Positions 33,830 to 39,816 of a stretch of DNA of 39,816 nucleotides are shown here, one piece after another. Numbering within the stretch: position 1 is the first letter of the stretch; each line of letters opens with the position of its first letter. The stretch comes from Chloroflexota bacterium (lineage in GTDB: Bacteria > Chloroflexota > Limnocylindria > P2-11E > CF-107), in the NCBI GenBank assembly GCA_005881435.1, contig VBHP01000037.1, positions 1 through 39,816 of the forward strand, read 5' to 3'. The notes under the pieces are model-generated. The model saw only the letters and a list, made by a program, of their open reading frames with translations. It did not search any database and was not told the origin of the DNA. The translations under genes were made by a program, and so were the position numbers.

Positions 33830-35185
33830 GTGTCCGCGGGCAGCGCCCTGATCCTCGCCGCCGGTAAGGGAACACGGATGCGTTCCGTACGACCGAAGGT
33901 GCTGCATACCCTTGCGGGCATCGCGATGATCGATCTCGTCGTCGACGCGATCCGCGGGGCGGGCGCCACGCCGACCGTGGTCGTGTCACGCGACGCCGAC
34001 ACCGTGCGCGAGCATCTCGATGGCGTCGCGACCGTGGTGCAGGATCCGCCGCTGGGTACCGGGCACGCGGTCCAGGTGGCGTTGCCGGTGCTGCCCGGTG
34101 AGGGCGAAGCCTTCATCGTCTACGGCGATACGCCGCTGCTTCGCGCGGAGACGCTGCGCCAGATGCAGCAACTGCATCGCGAGCGGGGCGCGGTGCTGAC
34201 GCTGCTGTCGGCGCGCGTGCCGCCGCCATCGGCATACGGGATCGTCGAACGCGCGACCGACGGAACGGTGACGCGCATCGTCGAGACCAAACCGGATCCG
34301 GAGCTGCAGCGCACCAGCGCTGAACGGAACCTCGGCGCGTACGTCGTGGACCTGTCCTGGCTGCGGCGCGCGGCGCCGCGCCTGCAACGGAATGCGTCCG
34401 GCGAGGTGTATCTCACGGACCTGCCGGCGCTCGCGGCCGCGGACGGCAAGGTGGTCGCGGCCTTTTGCCTCGACGATCCCCGCGAGGGCATGGGCGTCAA
34501 CTCGCGTGATGAGCTCGCGGCGGCCGAGGCGCTGCTGCGCGCGCGCATCCGAGAGCGGCACATGCTCGCCGGCGTCACCCTTCGCGACCCCGCGTCGACC
34601 TTCATCGATGCCGGCGTCAGCATCGGCGAAGACACCGAGCTCCTGCCCGGGACCATCCTCGAGGGCCAGACACGCATCGGCCGAGGCTGCGTCATCGGAC
34701 CGCGCTCGCGTCTGCGCGACACGATCGTCGGCGACCGCTCGCGCATCGGCGAGTCCTACCTCGAGGGCGCCACGCTCGAGGAGGAGGTCTCGATCGGACC
34801 GTACTGCCACATCCGCACCGGCACGTATCTCGCGCGTGGCGTCGACATCCTCGATCACGCCGAGATCAAGAACAGCCGTCTCGGACGCGGCACGAAGGTG
34901 CACCACTTCAGCTACCTCGGCGACGCCACGATCGGCGCCGACGTCAACGTCGGGGCCGGCACGATCACCGCGAACTACGACGGCAAGAAGAAGCTCGCGA
35001 CCGTCATCGAGGACGGCGTGTTCCTCGGAGTCGACACGATGCTCGTCGCGCCCGTGCGCATCGGCCGCCGCGCCAAGACCGGCGCCGGCGCGGTCGTCAC
35101 GAAGGATGTCGCGCCGGGCATGCTCGCGGTGGGTGTGCCGGCCCGGGCGATCAAGCGCGTCGTGCCTGAAGCGGACCTCCAATGA
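33830..35185 (+). CDS. glmU: Bifunctional GlcNAc-1-P uridyltransferase / GlcN-1-P acetyltransferase
   Basis: Last two steps to UDP-GlcNAc. The N-terminal pyrophosphorylase has LILAAGKGTRMRS and VRPKVLH. The C-terminal left-handed beta-helix has hexapeptide repeats and the acetyltransferase block HHFSYLGDATIGADVNVGAG, TITANYDGKKK. 451 aa is normal. GTG 33830 directly precedes the conserved start; a longer in-frame opening (from 33725) would translate the tRNA and is rejected. The Shine-Dalgarno is weak. It overlaps the next gene by 4 nt. Confidence 0.95.
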   Translation: MSAGSALILAAGKGTRMRSVRPKVLHTLAGIAMIDLVVDAIRGAGATPTVVVSRDADTVREHLDGVATVVQDPPLGTGHAVQVALPVLPGEGEAFIVYGDTPLLRAETLRQMQQLHRERGAVLTLLSARVPPPSAYGIVERATDGTVTRIVETKPDPELQRTSAERNLGAYVVDLSWLRRAAPRLQRNASGEVYLTDLPALAAADGKVVAAFCLDDPREGMGVNSRDELAAAEALLRARIRERHMLAGVTLRDPASTFIDAGVSIGEDTELLPGTILEGQTRIGRGCVIGPRSRLRDTIVGDRSRIGESYLEGATLEEEVSIGPYCHIRTGTYLARGVDILDHAEIKNSRLGRGTKVHHFSYLGDATIGADVNVGAGTITANYDGKKKLATVIEDGVFLGVDTMLVAPVRIGRRAKTGAGAVVTKDVAPGMLAVGVPARAIKRVVPEADLQ

Positions 35186-36483
35186 CCGGGACCGTCGCGC
35201 TGATCATCGAGCTGCTGCTGATCGGCCTGATGGCGATGCTGTCGGCGGCCGAGGCCGCGCTTCGCGCCGTGCGCCGGTCGGGTCTGCGCTTCATCGGGCC
35301 GCTGCCCAAGCCGGCGGCCGAGCTTGGCGGCCCGACAAACCGGGCCCTTGCCGCAGTGGTCATCGGCGACTTCTTCACCACGTTCGCTCTCGCGGCCATC
35401 GCCGCGGCGTACCTCGCGCCGGGGCTGACCGACGTGCTGTCGCTGCTCGGACTCTCGCCGTTCGTGTCCGGCGTGTCGGCGGTGGTGTCGACCGTCGTCG
35501 TGGTGAGCATCCTCGCGATCGTCCTGGGTGCGTTCCTGCCGCGCGCGATCGCGACGCGCCACCCGACCGGCACGCTGGCGCTGCTGGCCTGGCCCATCCG
35601 CGTGCTGACCATCGTGCTCACACCGGTCGTGGTCCTCCTCTTCGGGGTCACCAGCGTGCTGGCCCGCCCGTTCGGCGCGTCTCCGGAGGCCGCGGCGCTG
35701 GTCACTGAAGAGGAGCTCAAGGCGCTGGTCGAAACCGGCGAGAAGCAGGGTCTCATCGAGGAGGAGGAGCGCGAGCTCATCCACTCCGTGTTCGCATTCG
35801 GCGAGAAGCTCGCGCACGAGGTGATGGTGCCGCGCACCGACATCGTGGCCATCGACGTGGAGACGCAGATGCGCGAGGTGATGGATCTGGTCATGCGCAG
35901 CGGCCGCTCGCGGATCCCGGTCTACCAGCAGAACCCGGACGACATCATCGGCATCCTGTACGTGAAGGACCTGCTGCGCGAGATCGCGCGCGGCCGCTTC
36001 GACGGCGCGCTGCGCGAGCTGCTCCGCCCCGCGCACTTCGTGCCGGAGACGAAGAAGGTGGCCGAGCTGCTGCGCGAGATGCAGCAGCAGAAGATCCACC
36101 TGGCCATCGTCGTCGACGAGTACGGCGGCACCTCGGGCCTGGTCACGATCGAGGATCTGGTCGAGGAGATCGTCGGCGAGATCCGCGACGAATTCGAGAC
36201 GGACGAGGAGCGGGTCATCCCGGTGTCGGAAGAGGAGGCCGTGATGGACGGGCGCGTGCCCTTCGAGGACGTGAAAGAGCTGTTCGCGCTCGACGTGCCG
36301 GAGTCCGAGGAGTACGACACCCTCGCCGGATTCATCGTGCACGAGCTCGGGCGTATGCCCCGCGCCGGCGACGTGGTCCATGCCGGCCGCGTGATCTTCA
36401 CCGTCGAGGACGTCCAGGCCCGCCGGGCCAGACGCATCCGCGTGCGGCGCGAACCGAGCGAGGCCGCGACGCGGCCGCGATGA
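35182..36483 (+). CDS. CNNM/CorC-type membrane protein (DUF21-CBS-CorC_HlyC)
   Basis: Hemolysin-C/CorB-like transporter family, associated with Mg2+/Co2+ efflux. Four hydrophobic segments (about 4-24, 55-80, 97-120, 130-160) form DUF21. A CBS pair follows (about 200-335, with VMVPRTDIVAID and the VDEYGGTSGLVTIEDLVEEIVGEI motif), and then a transporter-associated CorC_HlyC domain (about 345-425, with YDTLAGFIVHELGRMP). 433 aa is typical. The ion specificity cannot be read from the sequence. Overlaps both neighbours by 4 nt. Confidence 0.92.
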   Translation: MTGTVALIIELLLIGLMAMLSAAEAALRAVRRSGLRFIGPLPKPAAELGGPTNRALAAVVIGDFFTTFALAAIAAAYLAPGLTDVLSLLGLSPFVSGVSAVVSTVVVVSILAIVLGAFLPRAIATRHPTGTLALLAWPIRVLTIVLTPVVVLLFGVTSVLARPFGASPEAAALVTEEELKALVETGEKQGLIEEEERELIHSVFAFGEKLAHEVMVPRTDIVAIDVETQMREVMDLVMRSGRSRIPVYQQNPDDIIGILYVKDLLREIARGRFDGALRELLRPAHFVPETKKVAELLREMQQQKIHLAIVVDEYGGTSGLVTIEDLVEEIVGEIRDEFETDEERVIPVSEEEAVMDGRVPFEDVKELFALDVPESEEYDTLAGFIVHELGRMPRAGDVVHAGRVIFTVEDVQARRARRIRVRREPSEAATRPR

Positions 36484-36896
36484 GCTCGAACGGCGGGACC
36501 ACCAGCCCCGGTGACGAGGATCTCGTCCGCATCGCCTCGCTGACACGGCAGCGGGCATACGCGCCGTACTCGCAATACCGCGTCGGAGCGGCCATTCGCA
36601 CCAGGCGCGGCAAGGTCACCGCGGGCGCGAACGTCGAGAACGCCTCCTACGGCCTGACCGTCTGCGCCGAGCGCAACGCCGTGTTCCAGGCGGTGAACGC
36701 CGGTGAGAAGGGCTTCGAGGTGATCGCCGTGGTGGCCGACGATCTGCCGCGCCCGTGCGGCGCATGCCTGCAGGTCCTGACCGAATTCTGCGAACCGGAG
36801 CTGCGCGTGATCCTTGCCAGCGCCGCCGGCGCGCGCGAGGTCGCGCGCCTCGCCGACCTGCTGCCGCGCCCGTTCAAGCTCGAGCAGCGGGACTAG
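36480..36896 (+). CDS. cdd: Cytidine deaminase
   Basis: Deaminates cytidine and deoxycytidine in pyrimidine salvage. Zinc ligands Cys62 (VCAERNAVF, with catalytic Glu64), Cys93 and Cys96 (PCGACLQVL) are present, as is the substrate motif ANVENASYG. 138 aa fits the small homotetrameric class. ATG overlaps the upstream gene by 4 nt. Its 3' end overlaps the opposite-strand prenyl synthetase by 23 nt. Confidence 0.95.
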   Translation: MSSNGGTTSPGDEDLVRIASLTRQRAYAPYSQYRVGAAIRTRRGKVTAGANVENASYGLTVCAERNAVFQAVNAGEKGFEVIAVVADDLPRPCGACLQVLTEFCEPELRVILASAAGAREVARLADLLPRPFKLEQRD

Positions 36897-37899
36897 CCGA
36901 CGCGCCCGTCGCTTCGGCGACGAGGCGCAGGACCTCGGTGCGCGCCGGCTCGCGCAGCTCCGCCCGCGCCAGGGACGACAGCGCGCGCTCGCGCTCCGTG
37001 GTAACGAACCGGTCGACATCGTCGTGCACCGCGAGAGCGTCGACGACCTCGCGCACGCGGCGCACTTCCTCGGGTGGGAGCGGCGCCGGCCTGGCGTAGG
37101 CGAGACGGACGATGGCCGCCTGCGCCGCGGACGCCCGGCCCACGGCGAGCACCAGCGGCAGGGTCATTTTCCGTTTGGCGATGTCGTTCATCTCGGTCTT
37201 GCCGGTCTCGCTGGCGCTGCCCCACATACCTTTGCGGTCGTCGTGCGCCTGGTATGCGAGCCCGAGCGCTTGGCCGAACGCCACCAGGGCCTCGCGCGAT
37301 CTCGCGTCGCAGCCCGAGAGCACCGCGGCGATCTCCGCCGGCGCGCGAAACAGGGCGCCGGTCTTTCGAGCGATCATCTCGCGATACCGCTCTTCCGACA
37401 CGTCGATCCGGCCCTCGAAACTGATGTCCAGGAACTGGCCTTCGCAGACGCGGACGGCGGCGCGATCGAGTGCGGCGACGGTCTCGAGGACGCGCTCCGG
37501 CGCGACGCCGCCGGCGCGAAGTCGCTGGACCGCCACACGGGAGATGGCGTACATGCCGTCGCCGGCGTTGATCGCCTGCGCGACCCCGAAGCGCGCCCAC
37601 AGCGTGGCGCGATGGTGACGGGTCTCGTCCTGATCCTCGATGTCGTCGTGGATCAGCGTGAAGTTGTGCAGCAGCTCGATCGCCGCGGCCGCCGGAAGCG
37701 CCCCGCCGCTCGCGCCGCCGGTGGCCTCATGCAGCAGGAGGCACAGCAGCGGGCGAAGTCGCTTGCCGCCCCGCGCGACGCTGGCGTCGAGCCCGAGGTG
37801 ATAGCGCATCATCTCGTAGAAGGACGCGAGCTCGGGGGTGTCGGCGACCAGCTGCGCGCGGATCTCGTCGTCGATGGCCGCCAGGTACGGCGCGATCAC
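36874..37899 (-). CDS. Polyprenyl (isoprenyl) diphosphate synthetase
   Basis: Chain-elongating prenyltransferase of the FPP/GGPP type. First Asp-rich motif HDDIEDQD (D85, D86, D89) and GGKRLRP near residue 44. The second motif reads AHDDRKGMWG (D220, D221), i.e. DDxxG followed by a TGK region rather than a strict DDxxD; this variant is seen in actinobacterial-type enzymes. 341 aa. The product chain length cannot be deduced. It is translated after the PH-domain gene (ATGA overlap) and converges with cdd. Confidence 0.92.
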   Translation of the reverse strand: MIAPYLAAIDDEIRAQLVADTPELASFYEMMRYHLGLDASVARGGKRLRPLLCLLLHEATGGASGGALPAAAAIELLHNFTLIHDDIEDQDETRHHRATLWARFGVAQAINAGDGMYAISRVAVQRLRAGGVAPERVLETVAALDRAAVRVCEGQFLDISFEGRIDVSEERYREMIARKTGALFRAPAEIAAVLSGCDARSREALVAFGQALGLAYQAHDDRKGMWGSASETGKTEMNDIAKRKMTLPLVLAVGRASAAQAAIVRLAYARPAPLPPEEVRRVREVVDALAVHDDVDRFVTTERERALSSLARAELREPARTEVLRLVAEATGASASPAARA

Positions 37900-38396
37900 C
37901 GCCCGGGCGTGATGGCCTGCGTCAGCTCGCGGTGGAACACGTCAGCGTGCTCCATCGGGATGCGCTCCTCGGAGTGCTCGCCGGCGGATTCGATGACCAC
38001 CACGCCGTAGCCGCGAAGGGCCGACAGCGGGAAGGGACGCTCCAGCGTGACGTCCTGAAGGCGTTCGAGCAGGATCGCGGACTGCACCCGATTGAGGATG
38101 CCGGCGCGGGTGATGATGCGCCGGTCGGTGAGGATGTACCAGCGCGCGCGCCACCGCAGCCACGCCGCCACCGAGACGACGGTGAGCGCGACCGCGATGA
38201 GCACGAGCGCCGAGAACGCGCCCGTCGAGCCGGACGACCAGAAGGAGAGCACCGCGATCCACAGCGCCAGCAGCACGATCGTGACCGGCAACCACAGCGC
38301 CAGCGGCTTCGTCGCGAGAATGACGCGCTCGGCCGGCTCGAGGACGACATCGTTCGGGATGCCCAGCGAGCCGACTCTGTCGGTGTCCGCCGTCAC
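37896..38396 (-). CDS. PH-domain (bPH2) membrane protein
   Basis: 166 aa from the GTG at 38396 (MTADTDRVGSLG). Two adjacent hydrophobic helices (about residues 32-72) separate an N-terminal ILATKPLALWLP segment from a YdbS/bPH2-like domain with WYILTDRRIITRAGILNR and LLERLQDVTLERP. Such proteins are membrane-associated with unclear function. A frame open further upstream (to 38495) covers the divergent promoter region and is rejected. First gene of a two-gene minus-strand unit with the prenyl synthetase. Confidence 0.85.
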   Translation of the reverse strand: MTADTDRVGSLGIPNDVVLEPAERVILATKPLALWLPVTIVLLALWIAVLSFWSSGSTGAFSALVLIAVALTVVSVAAWLRWRARWYILTDRRIITRAGILNRVQSAILLERLQDVTLERPFPLSALRGYGVVVIESAGEHSEERIPMEHADVFHRELTQAITPGR

Positions 38397-38403
38397 GGCG
38401 TCG

Positions 38404-38409
38404 ATGCTA
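38404..38409 (-). promoter_or_regulatory. Putative -10 (TAGCAT) for leaderless PH-domain gene
   Basis: On the minus strand TAGCAT ends 7 nt before the GTG at 38396, so a start site would fall about 1 nt upstream of it. No Shine-Dalgarno precedes the GTG. No good -35 is seen. Confidence 0.4.
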
Positions 38410-38473
38410 GCCGAACGCTTCCGATCTGACGTTGCTGTGATCGAAGAAGACAATCGGAACGCTCGGGCCCACC

Positions 38474-38479
38474 TACAAT
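38474..38479 (+). promoter_or_regulatory. Putative -10 (TACAAT) for near-leaderless recO
   Basis: TACAAT differs from the consensus TATAAT by one base. Its last base is 9 nt before the recO ATG, predicting a leader of only about 3 nt. There is no Shine-Dalgarno. The 92-nt divergent gap 38397-38488 otherwise shows no clear -35 or operator. Confidence 0.5.
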
Positions 38480-38488
38480 CAAGACCAC

Positions 38489-39265
38489 ATGCCAATACCG
38501 CGCACGTACCGCGCTGAAGCCATCGTCCTCAAGGGCATGGATCTCGGCGAGGCGGATCGCATCGTAACGCTGTACACGCGCTATTTCGGCAAGCTTCGCG
38601 CCATCGCAAAGGGCGCGCGGCGGCCGACGAGCCGTCTCGCCGGTCACGTCGAGCCGCTGGCGCACGCCACATTCCAGCTGGCGAAGGGTCGCGAGCTGGA
38701 TGTCATCACGCAGGCGGAGACGCGCGAGACCTACCGCGGCCTGCGCGAGACGCTCGTCGAGACCGCAGCAGGGTGGTACGTCGCGGAGCTGGTCGATCGG
38801 TTCACCGTGGATCGGGTGCCGAGCACGCCGACCTTCGACCTGCTGGCCACGGCGCTGCGGCATCTGAACCGGGGCCAGCCCGCCGGGTTCGTGTGCCGAT
38901 GGTTCGATCTGCATCTGCTGGATCGTGCCGGCTTTCGGCCGGAGCTCTTTCGTTGCGTCCAGTGCGCGGTCCCGCTCGAGGAGCGGGATCACGTCTTCAG
39001 CCCGGCCGCGGGCGGCGTGCTGTGCGCGCGGTGCCGCGCCGAGGCCGAAGGCGTCGTCGCGGTCATCACCGTGCGCGCCCTGAAGTCGCTGCGCTATCTG
39101 CTGCGCAGCGAGTTCGCCGAGGCGGCGCGGTTGCGCATCGATGCGTCTCTGTCGCTCGAGCTCGAACGCCACCTGCGTGCTTTCCTGCAGACCGTGCTGG
39201 ACCGCGACGTGAACGCGGCTCGTCTCCTCGACGACGTGCGCGGCCTGCAGAGCGCCGGCGCGTGA
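38489..39265 (+). CDS. recO: DNA repair protein RecO
   Basis: RecO loads RecA in the RecFOR pathway. The N-terminal OB fold starts [28 protein letters not shown]4 zinc site is formed by Cys156, Cys159, Cys179 and Cys182 (CVQC, CARC), and the helical remainder is typical. 258 aa. The ATG is preceded by a -10 rather than an RBS. The stop overlaps the glyS GTG. Confidence 0.94.
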   Translation: MPIPRTYRAEAIVLKGMDLGEADRIVTLYTRYFGKLRAIAKGARRPTSRLAGHVEPLAHATFQLAKGRELDVITQAETRETYRGLRETLVETAAGWYVAELVDRFTVDRVPSTPTFDLLATALRHLNRGQPAGFVCRWFDLHLLDRAGFRPELFRCVQCAVPLEERDHVFSPAAGGVLCARCRAEAEGVVAVITVRALKSLRYLLRSEFAEAARLRIDASLSLELERHLRAFLQTVLDRDVNAARLLDDVRGLQSAGA

Positions 39266-39816
39266 TCGGATCAGGCGACACGGTCACGCGCCCCGCCGTG
39301 GACCTTATGGACAAGATCACCTCGCTCGCCAAACGGCGAGGCTTCGTGTTCCCCTCCAGCGAGATCTATGGCGGCGTCGCCTCGACCTGGGACTACGCGC
39401 CGCTCGGGGTGGAGCTGAAGAACAACATCAAGCGCGCCTGGTGGCGCAGCTTGGTGCAGCTGCGCGACGACGTCGTCGGGCTCGACGCGGCGATCCTGAT
39501 GCACCCGCGGGTCTGGGAAGCCTCCGGGCACGTGGAGAACTTCACCGACCCGCTCGTGGACTGCCGTAACTGCAAGAAGCGCTACCGGCTCGACGAGCTC
39601 CCCGATGGCGAGCGCCTCGCCGACGCCTGGCGCGAGGGAGCGCCGATCGACATCGGCCCGATCGCCTGTCCGAACTGCGGCAAACGCGAGCTGGTCTCGC
39701 CGCGACGCTTCAACCTCATGTTCAAGACCTTCATGGGCCCGGTGGAGGACGAGGCCGCCGTGGTGTGGCTGCGGCCGGAGACGGCCCAGGGCATCTACGT
39801 GAACTTCCACAACGTC
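39262..39816 (+). CDS. glyS: Glycyl-tRNA synthetase, homodimeric type (partial at right edge)
   Basis: Class II synthetase charging tRNA-Gly. 185 codons are visible before the window ends. [51 protein letters not shown] and [14 protein letters not shown] are signatures of the alpha2 (GlyQS) form. The pairs CRNC and CPNC are likely a zinc site in the insertion. The GTG at 39262 overlaps recO (GTGA); GTG 39298 or ATG 39307 are alternative starts just before the conserved segment. Confidence 0.93.
   Translation, partial: MIGSGDTVTRPAVDLMDKITSLAKRRGFVFPSSEIYGGVASTWDYAPLGVELKNNIKRAWWRSLVQLRDDVVGLDAAILMHPRVWEASGHVENFTDPLVDCRNCKKRYRLDELPDGERLADAWREGAPIDIGPIACPNCGKRELVSPRRFNLMFKTFMGPVEDEAAVVWLRPETAQGIYVNFHNV

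Overview
The window is about 40 kb of high-GC, densely packed bacterial chromosome. Almost every gene is on the + strand, many with 1-4 nt stop/start overlaps (ATGA, GTGA, TGATG, TAATG, TAGTG) and frequent GTG or TTG starts. The complete S10-spc-alpha order, Zn-ribbon forms of S14, S4 and L36, no ecf genes between rplQ and truA, many disordered extensions on ribosomal proteins, and probable leaderless genes suggest a deep terrabacterial lineage. Chloroflexota (Limnocylindria-like) is my best guess, made by inference; the sequence alone does not prove it.

Layout. 1-17674: the ribosomal supercluster, from the 3' end of rpsJ through rplC-D-W-B, rpsS, rplV, rpsC, rplP, rpmC, rpsQ, rplN-X-E, rpsZ, rpsH, rplF-R, rpsE, rpmD, rplO, secY, adk, map, infA, rpmJ, rpsM-K-D, rpoA, rplQ, truA, rplM and rpsI. 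17725-24000: a TPR protein, then cdaA-cdaR-glmM-glmS (c-di-AMP synthesis coupled to amino-sugar synthesis). 24026-29511: an HTH_42 (AlkX/YcaQ-like) DNA glycosylase, acpS, an NAD(P)HX dehydratase, alanine racemase and a large lipoprotein metallopeptidase. 29508-33174: galU, a structured leader, a G5/3D cell-wall protein, rsmA and ispE. 33223-33671: a tiny ORF coupled to a group-1 LEA (Em/GsiB-type) hydrophilin. 33742-36896: tRNA-Gln(TTG), glmU, a CNNM/CorC-type membrane protein and cytidine deaminase. 36874-38396 (minus): polyprenyl synthetase and a PH-domain membrane protein. 38489 to the end: recO and the start of a glycyl-tRNA synthetase.

Functionally, the first half makes ribosomes, the secretion channel and RNA polymerase alpha. 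The second half is mostly cell envelope: GlmS, GlmM and GlmU together complete UDP-GlcNAc synthesis, Alr supplies D-Ala, GalU supplies UDP-glucose, IspE and the prenyl synthase feed isoprenoid carriers, and the 3D protein probably acts on peptidoglycan. CdaA/CdaR next to GlmM links this to c-di-AMP signalling.

Points most worth checking: (1) the rplF/rplR junction, where ACGA stands where ATGA is expected, so one base removes both the rplF stop and the rplR start; (2) truA, which has no usable start codon (GGC where GTG or ATG is expected); (3) the galU-3D leader, where a 7-nt anti-Shine-Dalgarno arm has two mutually exclusive partners; (4) a UUCG hairpin plus T-tract between map and infA; (5) the LEA gene with its overlapping 38-codon ORF. 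No mobile element, CRISPR array or obviously transferred island was seen.
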